Below are positions 42,400 through 56,900 of a stretch of 64,000 nt of DNA, in pieces. The notes beneath the pieces are model-generated. The model made no database searches, had not been told where the DNA came from, and saw nothing but the letters and a program-made list of their open reading frames with translations. Position 1 is the first letter of the stretch. Every line of letters starts with the position of its first letter. Origin of the DNA: Paragordius varius (Eukaryota; Nematomorpha); NCBI GenBank assembly GCA_964247055.1, contig OZ176057.1:5642001-5706000 (forward strand), given 5' to 3'. The position numbers and the translations under genes were made by a program.

Positions 42400-42692
42400 C
42401 AGTAAAAAACTGAGATTATACAGACAAAACGTAAAAATTTAATGACTAATATTTTTTATCTAAAAGACAACCCCATACTTATTTAAACCTTAATTTTTCT
42501 TATTGAAATTATATAATTACAATTGTAAAATATATTGATTGTTTAACTCATAACAAATCAATTTCAACTGCTGTGTAATACTATAAGTTATATTAATGAA
42601 TATCAAGATTTAAAAAGTATGTGGTTGCCTTTTAGAAAAAAACATTTGTCTTTACATTTTTACGTTTTGTTTGTATAATTTCAGTTTTTACT
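42400..42692. mobile_element. Tc1/mariner-like MITE
   Basis: CAGTAAAAAACTGAGATTAT with ACAGACAAAACGTAAAAAT at the left; TTTTGTTTGTATAATTTCAG and TTTTTACT at the right. Facing arms AACCCCATACTTATTTAAAC and TTTAAAAAGTATGTGGTTG. Confidence 0.65.
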
Positions 42693-42837
42693 CAAAGTCA
42701 AAATACATACAAATATAAAAGTTATATATTGTAAAAAAGTTTAAAGAAATATCGCCGACATGCTTTTTACAATTTAGATGAGTAATTTAAAAAGTATTAA
42801 TTATAAGCTAACAGAAAAAGATGCCATTACAGTATGC

Positions 42838-42972
42838 TTTTCAATGGTTGCTCATTTCTAATTATAGTTGGGCAATTTGCAACATTACAGGAGTATATGG
42901 AAAAAAAGAAAGGGAATAATTGTTTATTCAACCTTTTGTTGTTTTTTTCCATACACTGCTGTGAGGTCTCTA
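42838..42972. mobile_element. Short palindromic MITE (CAGTGTATGG family)
   Basis: 'TTGGGCAATTTGCAACATTA' with CAGGAGTATATGGAAAAAAA at the left mirrors TTTTTTTCCATACACTGCTG at the right. Same centre (AATTGTTTATTCAACNTTTT) as the copy at 10232-10345. Confidence 0.6.
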
Positions 42973-43049
42973 CAGTAAGTAAAAACTTTTTTAAAGTAAA
43001 TGAAACACTAATTTTAAGTTATTAGTAATTCCCGCCAGTATATATAGTT

Positions 43050-43650
43050 TTATATGAGCTTTCGACAATAAATTTTACTTATATGTGAGTATATAATGTA
43101 ATGAAAAATCTAAAATTAGTAATAAATACAGGTGAGATTTTTAACAACAAATTTTAGTTTGTGAAATAAGAACGTATAAAAATCTAAAAGTTACTAATTG
43201 TTACGCTTTAGAACTCAAAAATAAATTGTAGTTTTATATGAAATAAGAATGTCATGAAAAACTTTCTTAAACATTGATACAGTTAAGATTTTTGACAAGA
43301 AATTTTAATTTTATAAAAAATAAAAAATGTAAAATAACTTAAAAATTTACTTAGACATTCGTAACCTGTTCAATTTTATTAAAAAAAATAAAATATTAAA
43401 AAAAGTGCGATTCTTGAAATTATATTGGAGTTTTATATGAAATTAAAAATATAATGAAAAAACTAAAAGTTACTTAGAAATTCGTTACAGTTAAGATTCT
43501 CGACTTAAAATGTAAAACTGAAAGTTAGTAAGGAATTCGAACACCTGTTTTAATATAATAATAATTAAAAAAGTGCGAGACAAATTGTAAAAAAAACTAA
43601 ATAGTTCCTTAGAAATTCGTAGACAGCTGTTAGAAATTTAATAAAAAAAA
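43050..43650. repeat. Diverged tandem repeat upstream of tRNA 3' end
   Basis: About five units of roughly 110 bp, marked by GTTACT(T)AGAAATTCGT, ACAGTTAAGATTTTTGAC, 'AAATTTTAGTTTTATATGAA' and TAATGAAAAA. The array stops just before the tRNA. Non-coding. Confidence 0.55.
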
Positions 43651-43657
43651 TAAAAAT

Positions 43658-43666
43658 AAAAAAAAA
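43658..43666 (-). terminator. Pol III terminator
   Basis: Nine consecutive T residues on the minus strand, starting just past the tRNA 3' end. This is the normal RNA polymerase III stop. Confidence 0.75.
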
Positions 43667-43667
43667 G

Positions 43668-43755
43668 TGCCCCGGGTGAGGATCGAACTCACAACCTCCG
43701 CATGACTCAATACTATTTATAAGTACGGCGCGCTGACCGGTTGCGCCACCGGGGC
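43668..43755 (-). tRNA. tRNA-Ile(UAU) with 14-nt intron
   Basis: Minus-strand cloverleaf: acceptor GCCCCGG/CCGGGGC with discriminator A, D arm GCGC/GCGC, anticodon stem CCGTA/TGCGG with loop CTTATAA, T arm GTGAG-TTCGATC-CTCAC. The anticodon TAT reads AUA codons. The 14-nt insert AATAGTATTGAGTC sits after the base 3' of the anticodon, the canonical position for nuclear tRNA introns, and tRNA-Ile(UAU) is a species that often has one. 138 bp lie between it and the TMF1 start codon on the other strand. Confidence 0.96.
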
Positions 43756-43893
43756 TTGCCAACCTTTGTAAACCTATGGTTTATATATCAGGTGTTAACT
43801 AAATTCCATATGAGTTGGTTTTAGATACGCCACACTTTTATTAATTTGATTTGATTATAATTGAAAAAAAATCTTGTTTTATTACTCGATAAT

Positions 43894-45493
43894 ATGAATT
43901 GGAAGTTGGATACAACATCGTTTGCTAATCTGGCCAATGCCGCCTTTAAAAAGGCCCAAGAGAAAATTGATCAAATGCTAGAAATTGAGGATGAAGATAG
44001 TTTAAACACTACAAGTGAATATTATATTAATGGATATCTGGATGAAAATATGGATATGTATTTACCTCATCAGATCCTGGATGATAATGCTGAATCAGAT
44101 AATAAAAGTGAGGACTTATTAATTCCAAAATCTAATACAGATACAAACTCAGGCTCTCTTATCAATGATCAATCGACTTTAAACAAGTAATTTGAATATT
44201 ATAACATTTATATATAGCCGTCAAACAAAAGCACTGCATAATTCCACAAGTTTAAATGATTTATGTGCAATTCAAACGTCTAAAACCTCAAACTCGTTAC
44301 CTAATATCTTGCAATTGGCAAACGATATTAAAATTCCGCAATTTCCAAATTCTAAAATAACGGCTATTTTAAAATCAAGAAGAAAAAGCTTTTCTTTTAC
44401 TACAAGTTCTGAGTTAGAAATTCTTTCTATGCCGACAACAACCACTGTTGATTCACGTGATACCTCTTCAGAATTTACGAATTTGCCAGAAATTAAATTA
44501 TCAACCTTAGATAATCACGTACTTAAATATTTAATTTACAGTTCAAATTTACCCTTAAACAATTCAGATATACCTTAAAAAATATATGTATTTTTTAAAG
44601 TTGAAAATTACCTATGTTTTTTGTATTTTTTAAAAATGTAATTTGGTTTAAAGTTAATGTAATACTGAAAAACTGATAAACTATGCGCTATAAAAATATA
44701 TTTCCTATTATTAATGGGTTATATTAGCTGCCTGAAAAACACATAATTTATTTTTAGGGTGCATATTTATTGTTCAAGGGTGAATATTATTGTTTAAGGG
44801 TAAGTTTGAATTGTAATTATACAGGCAAAATGTAAAAAAAATAAAGAAATTTTAACAAATACCAGCTCATTTTTTTAAATTTCATTGTTTTGAAACATAA
44901 TTTATTGTTTTAGATTGCAAAGTACATATATAATAGAAAATGAAATTTATAACACAATCAATTAAAATATTTAGTTTACAATTGTAATTAAATTCATATA
45001 TCTTTTAATTTATCAAAAATTTATTTTTTTTCGTTAAATAGGTATAAATATTTTTTTAAAAAATATAAAAAACAAGAACTCTATGGTATTAACTACAATA
45101 TAATTTTCATCAAAAAGTATAAGAATTACCATAGAGCTCTTGTTTTTTCCATTCTTTACCAAATATTTATACCCCCCCATTTAACGAATAGAAATAATTT
45201 TTTGAATAGTTTACAATTGTAATTAAATAATTTATATTTAAAAAAATTTCAAGATTTTAAGAAAATATGGTTGTCGTTTAAAAAAAATTATGTTTTTGAA
45301 GTTTTAAGTTTTGTCCGCATGTTTTTAACAAAAACCTAAAATTTAAACTATGGAATTAAAAAATAGAATCCTAACCCTTTTTTGACAAAATACGAATTGG
45401 AATTTAAATGACTTTATTAACTATTTTTTTGTTTAATGTTGATATTTTATGAAAATTAAATTTTTTCAAAAAAATATCTAATGATACTGTCCT

Positions 45494-45529
<36 letters not shown>

Positions 45530-47378
45530 ATTTACAGTTCAAATTCACCCTTGAACAATTCAAATTCACCCAAAAATAATTATGTGTTTTTTTAAGATTA
45601 TATATCACCCATATTTTTCATATTTATAAAAAAAGAAATTTTATAAGTAATCGATATAATACTGAAAAAATAATAAACTATGCCATAAAGATGTATTTCA
45701 TACTAATTATGAGTTATATTAGTTCGAAAACACACAATTTATTTTTAGGGTGAATTTGAATTGTTTAAAGGTGATTTTGAATTCTTCGAGGGTGAATTTG
45801 AAATGTTTAAGGGTATATTCGAATTGTAGATCATATATTATATATATATATTACTTATATAGCAAAGAAAACAGAACAAAACTCAAATCCCGATGCCAAA
45901 AATGATGGCTAAAACACATTCCTTTAAAACATTCCAACCATATGATCGAAATTTAAATTACAACCAAAGTTTTACTGATCAAAATGAATTAGAAAGTAAC
46001 TGACAATTAAATAAATAATTATTAAAAAATTTTTTTTTAAGGAACAGTTTTTTTTTTAAAAGGAAATATTATCAATTATTTAAATAACGTGCTCATTTTT
46101 TTACAACATATCTTATTTTTTTAAAGATTTTATTTTTATAAAAAAGATTTTATTTTTAAAACTTTTTTAAAATCCATTATTATTATATTATTTTCTAGAA
46201 CTATCCGCCGCTATTTATAAATTATTTAAATAAAGTGATATTTCACCCATATTTTGCAAATCTTATTTTATTTTTAAAAGATCTTATTTTTATATTAAAA
46301 AAGATTTTATTTTTAAAGCTTTTTTTAAAACCCATTATTATTATATTATTTTCTAGAACTATCCACCGTTATAACTGACTCGCATAGCTTTGATAAAGAC
46401 CAAAAAAATGAAAATTGTGAAATTCTTCGAATTCGGGAGGAGCAATTACTTAAAGTTTCTCAAGAAAATGCTAAACTTAAAGAACAAATTAATCATTTAA
46501 AGTATAAAAAAAGATTGAAAAATTCCTTTTAAAAAAATGAAAATACTGCGTTTTGTAAAAGCATTAAATGCTTAATAAAAATTATATAAGCATAAACATT
46601 TTAAGATGATAAATCAATAACCAATTATATGCAATTACGGTTTCAAATTCACCCTTGAACAATTCAAATTCACCTTCAACTTAATATTTACTCATATTTA
46701 TGTAAATTTTAAAAAATAAAATTTTTATTTAAATTAAAATAATGCTGAAAAAATATTAAACTATGCGCCATAAAGATATATAAAAAAGAGCAATAATGAG
46801 TTTATAAGTTTAAAAACACATAATTTGTATTGTTCGAGGGTGAATTTGACTTGTTTAAGGGTGAATTTGAATTGTTCAAGTGTTAATTTTAATTGTTTAA
46901 TGGTAAATTTGAATTGTTCAAGAGTGAATTTGAATTAAGGGTGAATTTGAATTGTTCAAGTGTTAATTTTAATTGTTTAATGGTAAATTTGAATTGTTCA
47001 AGAGTGAATTTGAATTAAGGGTGAATTTGAATTGTTCAAGGGTGAATATGAATTGTTTAAGGGTAAATTTGACTTGTTTAAATTTGAATTTTTGAAAATG
47101 AATTTGAATTGTAAATGGTATATATGGGGTTGACTTTGGCATATAAAAAATAATAAATCTTGGTTATATTAGTTAATTTTTATGCTTTGCAAAGATATTA
47201 TATACTATTTTTGAATAAACAGCCATCTAATTAATTATCTATAAACATCTGAGAATAATTGGAAGAACGGCGCTGCTTAACATGATTTAAATTTGTTTTT
47301 TTTTAATTTATCCTTCTTTTTAATAAAATTCTTTTATATTATAATTTTTATAATATATATATTTAATAATTTTATAAT

Positions 47379-47409
<31 letters not shown>

Positions 47410-50215
47410 TTAATAGATCTATTCATGTACAAGAAATTGATAATTTTAAGAAAGATATGGAAAATCAAAATACGGAACATCAAAATAAACTCACTTTGGT
47501 TAATAAAGTAAGATAATTGAATTTATAAAAATTAAAAATAATTATCTATAAATTAATTATTGATTTTTTATTAAAATATAATTAATTTGAAAAATTATAT
47601 TTTTAGAAAACGCTTGAAATTTAATTTGAAAAATTATTTTAGAAAACGCTTTAAATTTAATTTGAAAAATTATATTTTTAGAAAACTCTTTAAATTTAAT
47701 TTGAAACATTTTAATTTAATTTTAACCTTTTTTTACATTATAAATTTGTTTTATTTTAAATTTTTTACTTTAATACTTTTATTTAGGGGTAAAAAATTAT
47801 AAAAGAAATTTTTTTAAATTTTTTAACATTTAAAATCAAATTGTAAGTTGGTTGATACACACATATATATATATTATTTAATAATAAAAAAATTAATTTA
47901 AATTATAAATTTTTTATAAATATTTTTATTTTTTTTAATAAATTTTATAAATTTATAAAAAAAAGGAAAAAATTTACGTAGAAAAATTGCTTAAAGATGT
48001 TGAAAATGCTAAAAATATGCAAATTGCTCAATTAAATCAATCCTTGAATCAACAAGAACAGCTGATTGTGGAACTTAGATTAGAAGGTTTTTTTAAAATA
48101 AAAATATTTTTTTTTTAAAAAAAATTTTTTTATTTAAATTTATTAATTTTTATATTTTATTAAATTTATTAAAAATGTTATTTTTGGATATTGGTAAAAA
48201 TGTTTATAATAAAATTAAATTTTTTAATTAAAAATGATAAAATTTAATTTTTTGATATATATATATATGTATATAATTAATTTTATTATATTTTTTTAAA
48301 TATATTAGTTTTTTAATTTAATTTTATTTATTAAAAATAATATTTTTTTGCATAAAGATATAATTTTCAATATAATTATTCTAAAGATAAATAATTAATT
48401 TTATTAATTAAAATGATTTAATTTCTAATTTAATATGTGAAATATTAATTTTTAAATTTATTAAAATATTAATTTAGAAATTTATTTTGCAAAATTTTAA
48501 TATTTTATATTAAAGAAATAGTTATAAAATATTTTGAAAATTTTAATTTAAAAATGGTTTTTATGAATTTAGAAATGATATTTTTATTAAATATTATTGA
48601 AAATAGTTTTGAATATTTTTTATTATATTTATTATTTTTCTTGTGATTGAATGACAATCTAATTTTTAACTAAATATATAATATTAAAAATTAAATAAAT
48701 TAATTTTTTTTGAAATATTTTATTTTTTTAATAAAACAAACTGTTTTTATAAAAATTATATTATTTTTTTTATTATAACAAATTTTTAAATATTAATAAT
48801 AAACATTTTGATTTAAAATATTTGTCAAGAATTAGTTATAATTATTTATTTTAGTTTTAAAATTTATCAAAAAATATTTAACATTTTAAAGAAAATATTT
48901 TTATTTTTTTATTTTAAAAATTTTATAGTTATTATTTTTTTAAAAAAGTTAACAAAACAAATTTAATATATCTGCGCCTTTAATTAAAATTTTCAATAAA
49001 ATTATCAATAATATATATGTTTTCAATAAAATTATAAAAAATTTAATTTTTTTTGAAAAAATTTTTTTGAAAAAAATATTTTTCCAGGTGAAAAATTATC
49101 AAAACAAGAATTAAAATCAGCCGGGATTCTCAAGAAAGTTCGAGCTAGGGAAAAGGAATTGGAAAATGCCTTAAATATTTCCAAGTTTTAATTTTATTTT
49201 TTAAAAAAAATTAAAATTTTATTTTTAAAATAAATTTTTTTTAAATAAAATATTTTTTTAAAATAATTATATATTAATTACAAAATGGCGATTTAAATTA
49301 TTTTTATGATGATCAAAAATAAGTTTAATAGGAATATCATTTATATTTAATTAATTTTTTAAAATTAATTACTAATTTTTTACTATTAAATTATTTTAAA
49401 GATATAAATTTCGAATATTTTTAATAAAAATATACTTATAAATTAAAAATATACCAGAATCCAAAATAGAAAATTTAAATATTTAAACTTTTAACTTTTT
49501 TTTAGAATTTTAATGTTTTTAATAATATTATTTATTTTTTTAATATTTTAATATTTTTTAAAAAAAATCCTATTTTTAATTTATAAAACAAATTAGAAGA
49601 AAATAATGAACATTTTAAAAAATTATTTTCAATATTTTGGAATTTATTAATTTAATAAATTTAAAACAATATTATTTTATTAATCCATTATAAAATTTTT
49701 AAATTTAATAAATTAATAATATATTTTTATTATAAAAAAATAATATTTTTAGTAAAAAATTAGAAGAATCGAAAAAAGAAATTGAAAATTTGAAATCGGA
49801 ATTTGATTCCAAAGAAGAACTCGAAGAGGAAAATCATGGTTTTTTAATTTTTATTAATTTTTTTTTTTAAATAATTTTTTTTAATTTTTTCTATTTTTTT
49901 TTTTTATAATTTTAAAACTTTTATTATTTTAGAATTATTTTTATTTATAAAATTAGTAAATTTTAACTTTTTTCTTATTAATTAAAAAAGTCAAACTTTT
50001 ATAATTATTTAAAATTTTTATTTTTGAGTACTACCTATCAATTAATAAAAAAAATTTAAATTTGTTATTTATATTTAATTTTAAAAAAAATTTTTTCATA
50101 TAAAAAATAAATATTACAAATATAATTTATTTTTAATTTTTTTATTTAGAGTTAATGCAACAAATATAATTTATTTTATTAAAAAAACATTTTTAGAAAT
50201 TTTTTTTTCAGTTTA

Positions 50216-50259
<44 letters not shown>

Positions 50260-50902
50260 TAATTTTATATTAATAAATATATTTTATATAATTTTTTATC
50301 AAAATATATTATAATAAATATTTTTTTTATATATATTTTTATTTTTTAATTTATATTTTTTTTTTATCTAGAATTAATGCAATAAATATCATTTTATTAA
50401 TTTATAAAATAAAAAAAATTATAATATTTCTAGGAATTTTATTGTTTTAATTTTTTATATGTTATATATAATGTATTTATTAATATAAATAATTATTATT
50501 AAAATAAATATTATTAAAATTTTTTATATATTTAAATGAAATAATATTTTTATTTAACCATTTTTATAGGGATTTTATTGTTTTTTTTGGTTTTTTTTAT
50601 TTTAATATAAAAAATATAAAACATATTATTAAAATATATCAAAATATATTTTTTTAATAATTTTAAATTTTTTTAATTACAGAATTAAAATTAATGCAAC
50701 AAATGACAACAGATAATCTGGTTTAACAGAAAAATTTTTTTATTGAAAAAAAAATAATTAAAAAAATAATTATAATTAAAAATTTTATATTATTTTTTAT
50801 TTAAAAATTAATTCAATTTATATAATTACATATTAGTAAATTGAAAAAATGCAATTATTTTAAATATTTAAAACTATATATCTAATTTAACTTGAATTTT
50901 AA

Positions 50903-50962
<60 letters not shown>

Positions 50963-53900
50963 ATAAACTTTTTTATAAAAAAACATATAAAAATTTTATA
51001 AAAAAATATTTTTTTATTTTTTTTTTAATTATAGAATTAATGCAACAAATATTATTTCATTTAATATGTAAAAATTAAATATCAGGAATTTTATAGTTTT
51101 TTTCTCAGATTTTTAATTATATATATATGTATATATAAATTATATATAAAATTAATATTTTATTGAAAAATATTTTTTATATTTTTTTAGAATTAATGCA
51201 ACAAATATTATTTTTATATTTATATAGGGATTTTATAGTTTTTTTCATATTTTTCAATTATTATATTATACAATAATTTATAAAATTTAAAATTTTTAAT
51301 TTTTTCATTAAATTATATAAAAATATATATTTTTTATAAAAAAAATATTATTTTATACAAAAATCTAAATTTTTTCTTAGTTTTTAAAATAATATATATA
51401 TATATATATAAAATAAATATTTTTTAATTAAATTTTATAAAAATTAATATTTTTATATTTATAAAAAAATATTTTTTTAGAATTAATGCAACAAATGACA
51501 ACCGATAATTTGGTTAAACAAGAATTACTTCAAGAATTAGAATCGAAAAATTCTGAATGCCAAATTAAATGCCAAGCCCTTCAGAATGGCATTGAAAATG
51601 CTTATAAGTTTTTTTTAATTTTTTAAAAAAATAAAATATTTTTAAAATTAATAAAAAAAATAAAAAAATTATTGAAAAAATAATTAATTAATTTTATGTA
51701 ATTTATTAAAATGATTAGAAAAAAATTATATATTTTTATCGAAAAATTCTGAATGCCAAATTAAATGCCAAGCACTACAGAATGGCATTGAAAATGCTTA
51801 TAAGTTTATTTTTTTTAATTTTTAAAATAATTTATTATTTTATTTTAAGATTTTTATAATTTTTTTTAAATAAATTTATTTATTTATTAAAAATTTTGTA
51901 AAATGATTTAAAAAAATTATACATTTTTAACGAAAATTTCTAAAGGCCAAATTAAATGCCAAGCACTTCAGAATGGAATTGAAAATGCTTATAAGTTTAT
52001 TTAAATTTTCAAAAATAATTAAAATATTTTATTTTAAGATTTTTATAATTTTTTTTAAATAAATTTATTTATTTATTAAAAATTTTGTAAAATGATTTAA
52101 AAAAATTATACATTTTTAACGAAAATTTCTAAAGGCCAAATTAAATGCCAAGCACTTCAGAATGGAATTGAAAATGCTTATAAGTTTATTTATTTTTGAA
52201 AAAAATAAAAAAATTTAATTTTAAAATAATTTTTAAAATTTTTATAATTTTTTTTAAATAATTTATTTTTCAAATAAATAAAATAATCTGACAAATTTAT
52301 ATATGTAATTAAAACTTTCATAAAAAACTTGAAAAAATTTATATTTTTAACGAAAATATTTTCGATTGAATGCCAGCCACGTCAACGCATTTAAAATTCT
52401 TATAAGTTTAAAATTATTAAATGAATCGAAATATTTTATTTTTTTCAAAAAATTAATAAAAAAATTATATAATAAATTTTTATTTAGTTTATTAAAATTT
52501 TTGTTTAGTTTATTAATTCTTAAAATGATTTAAAAAATACCAAAATATTTTTAATTAAATGCCAAGCACTACAGAATGGAATTGAAAATGCTTATAAGTT
52601 TTTTTTAATTTTTTAAAAATTAAAATATTAAATTAATTAAAAAAATTATTAAATAGTTTATTAAAAAATATTTATATTTGAAATTATAATTTGTTTTATT
52701 ACAATTTTTGTAAAATGATTTGAAAAAATATATTCAATTTAAATAAGCACTGCAGAATGGCATTAGGACTTATAAATTAATAATATTTAAATTTTTTTAT
52801 TATTAATATACCTAAATTTATATTAATATAATTTTTTTAAGAAAAAATTAATTAAGAATTTTTTTTAAATTTTTATTTAATATATTTTATTTATTTTATT
52901 AAAATTGTAAAATGATTTGAAAAAATTATATATTTTTAACGAAAATATTTTCAATTAAATACCAAGCACTACAGAATGGCATTGAAAATGTTTATAAGTA
53001 AAATAATTTAAATTTAAAATATTTTAATTTTTTAAAATTAATTAAAAAATTTATTTAATAAATTTAAAATAATTTAATTTTTCAAAAAAATTATTGAAAA
53101 AATAATTAATTAATTTTATTTAATTTATTAAAAATTTTGTAAAAACTTAAAAAAATTATAAATTTTTATAATATTCAAATTAAATAAGCACTGTAGAATG
53201 GTATTAGAATGTTTATAAGTTAATTTTTTTATAAAAATCAAAATATTATAAATTTATAGAAATTAATTATAAAAATTTATTTAATATATTTATAATTATT
53301 TTATCAAAAATTTTGTAAAATATTAAACAAATTATTATTTAATATAAAGTTATTTAATAAATTTATATTTATTTAATTAAAAATTTTGTAAAATGATTTG
53401 AAAAAAATTATAATTTTAACGGAAATATTTTATATTAAATGCTAAGCATTGCAGAATAGCATAACAATGCTAAGTTAATTTTTTTTAATTTTTTATAAAA
53501 ATAATTTTAATTTAAAATATTTAAATTTAATAATTTTTTAGTTATTTTTTTAAATTTATTTTTTAAATTAATAAAATTATTTTAAGAATTTATAATTTTT
53601 CTAAATAAAAAAATAATCTGAAAAAATTTATATTTTTAATGAAAATATTTTCAATTGAAATGCCAAGCACGTCAAAACATTTAGAATGCTTATAAGTATT
53701 AATTATTTTGAAAAAATTAAAATATTTTAAATTTAAAATAATTTATTTTTTTTGGAAAATTAATTAAAAATTATTCAATAATTTTTTATCTATTTTATTA
53801 AAAGTTTTGTAAAATTATTTGAAAAAAAATTATATATTTTTAAAATATTTTACAATTCAAAAAATAATTTTTGTTATAAATGATATTTTAAGCGAAAAAT

Positions 53901-56900
53901 ATATTAATATAAATAATTAAAATAAAAATTTAAAACTATAAATTGATTCATATAATTTACTTATTAGACTACATTTTATTAATATTATTATTATTTTAAA
54001 AATATTAATTTTTCAGTTTTTTTATTTTAATATATTAAATTAATTTTAGTTATAATATATATATATATATATATAATATATTTTAAAATTATTTTTTAAA
54101 TTGTTTTTAAAAATTTGATTTTATATATTAATATTTATAAATTAAATAAATTTTTGTTAATATAATAAAATTAATATAAAAAAATTTTAAAAATTTTTAA
54201 TTTTATTATTTTAGACAAATTAGTTCACTTCAACAGGAAATAAATGCGAAAGAACAAAAAATTAAAGTAAACATTTTTTTATTTAATATATTTTTTTTTA
54301 ATATTTTTTATTAATATTTAAAATTATTATTTTAAATAACTTTTTACAGTAGTGTATGGAATAAAAAATACTTGTCCATAATTAAAATCGATAAAAATAA
54401 AGTTATTGTATAGGGAATAATGATTGAATTTAAACTAACAGTTGTTATTTACCATACGCTAGTGTCTAAATTGAATTAAAAAAATTAAAAAATCCTATTT
54501 TGGATATATGTAAAAATATTTATTAATTTTTTTAAATATTTTAAAAATTTTATTATTTTTTGATTGTTGTCCAAAAATTAATTTAATTTTTGATTTTCTA
54601 GTCAAAATAATTATTTTTTTATTATTTTTATTATTTTTATATTTTTTTATATTTTAAACCTCAAATTCTAATTTTTTGCATTTTTATAAATTATAATTAA
54701 TATTTAGTTATTTTAATAAATAAATTCATTAAAATATTATAATATTTTTTTTAAAAAATTTATTTTTAAATATTTTAAATTATTTATAATTTAATTTATT
54801 TTTTATTTTAAACGTAAATTTTAACCTTTAAAATCTCTTTTTTTGGATTCTTATAGATTTATATTTTTAAAATTTAATTATTTTAATAAATAAATTAAAT
54901 TAATAATATTTTAGAATGTAATATTATTTAAATTATTTTGGGTATATTTTTTTTAAAATTTATATTTTATAATTTGATTTGTTTTTTATATTTTTATATT
55001 TGTAATATTATACGTAAATCTTTAACCTTACAACCCTTTTTAATTTTTTTTGGAATTTTATATTAATATTTTCAATAAATAAATTATTTTTAATATTTTA
55101 ATTAATTATTTTTAATATTTAAATTTAATTCAAAAAAATATTTAATTTTTTTTTAATTTTTCTTTTTAGGATTTAGAATTGCATTCTGAAAAATCTTTGC
55201 AAGCGGCATTGGAAGAATTTAAGGCACAACTCTTAACAGCTGATGAAGGAAAGAGGGCGCATTTTAAGACCCAGGTTGATTAAAATTTAATAAAAATTTT
55301 AATTAAAAAATATATATATTTATAAATAAATTTATATTATTATTTATGCTTAATAAAATTTATTTTATTTATTTTATATAATTTAAAATTAAATTAATAA
55401 AAATTATAAATTTAATTTAAAATTAATATTTTTAATTTATATTCAATTATATTATTTATTTATTTTTTAAATAAAAAAATTATGTTTTAAAAATTTATTT
55501 AAAAATTAATTATTTAATAAAGGAAAATATCTAAATTAATAATCTGGTTTTTTAATTTCATATATTCCTAGTTTTCATTTAATTTTTTTTAATGACAATT
55601 TTCTTAATAAAAAATATTTTTATCTTTTTTCTTAATAATTTATAAAAATTATAAAATTATGTTTGCGTTAAAAATAATATTTTGTTAAAATAAAAAAATT
55701 CATAAAATAGATAAATAAAAAAACTTATAAAATATATTGTTTGCGTTTAAAATATATTTTTATTTAAAAATAAATAAAATTTATTATATATTATTTTTAA
55801 TTTTTTTTATTTTTTTTAAAGATTTCACTTTTGAAAGATGAATTGGCACAGGAAAAAAATATTTTTGCTTCCAAAGAAACACAATTAAACCAGGAAGTAA
55901 TTCAACTTAAACAGGTAAAAAATTTTATAAAATTATAAAAAAATTTAATTTAATTTTTTTTTAATTAATATTTTTTTAATTAATTTTTTTTAATTAATTT
56001 TTTTTTAATTAATATTTTTTAATGATTCTCTTTCATATGCTATTAAAATAAATAGAATATATCATTTTTTATAATATTATCCAATAAAACTAAAACTTAA
56101 AATAATTTAAACTTTTATTTAAACCCAAAAAATTTTTTTATATATATACCAGGAATTAATTCAACTTAAACAGGTAAAAAATTTTATAAAATTATAAAAA
56201 TATTAATTTTAAATAATTTTTTTAATTTTTTAGATTTTAATATAATATTTGGATAATATTATTAAAAATGATAACTTTGGGTAATTTAATTGAAAATTAT
56301 ATATTTTTTATAAATTTTTTAGCATTTAAAACAATTTGAAAACATAAAATATTTTGAAATTAGTTAAACTTTTTTCACCTTAAAATAAGTATATTTTTTA
56401 TAATTTTTTTTTAAAAATTTATAATTATTTTATTTAAAAAATTACTTATTTGATAAAAAATTTTTATTTTATTTTTTTAAGCATTTAAGGCATTTCGAAG
56501 CCTTGAAAATCTAAATTTATAAATTTTATATATATCGTTTTTTTTTGTTTTTTTATATATATTTTCAAAAAAATATTTTTTAAATATATTTATAAATAAA
56601 TATTTATAATTTATATTAGAATTTTTTTTAATTTTTTTTAAAAAATTTAATTTTTATTTATATAATTTTGTTTAATATTTTTATAATAAATATTTTATTT
56701 TATTTTATTTTTCAATAGCATTTAAGGCAATTCGAAACCCTGAAAAGCCTTGTATTTTTTTATTTTTACCTTAAAATTAAAATATTTTAATTATATATTT
56801 TTTTAAAAAAAAAATTAATATTTTATAAAAAAATTATAATTTACATATTTTTTATGAAAAATAATTTATTTAAAGATCATTTTTTATTTTTTTTAGCATT

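Noticed and set aside
43565-43762. 65-codon minus-strand frame
   Set aside because: It lies over the tRNA-Ile gene and its flank; the tRNA fold explains the sequence.
44519-44578. Extension of the TMF1 exon 2 frame (VLKYLIYSSNLPLNN)
   Set aside because: It runs into a MITE arm. A donor at 44519 joins in phase to exon 3.
47293-47802. Phe/Ile/Lys-rich frames of 71-72 codons
   Set aside because: AT-rich intron of TMF1. The first ends in exon 5 in another frame; the second is a short tandem repeat.
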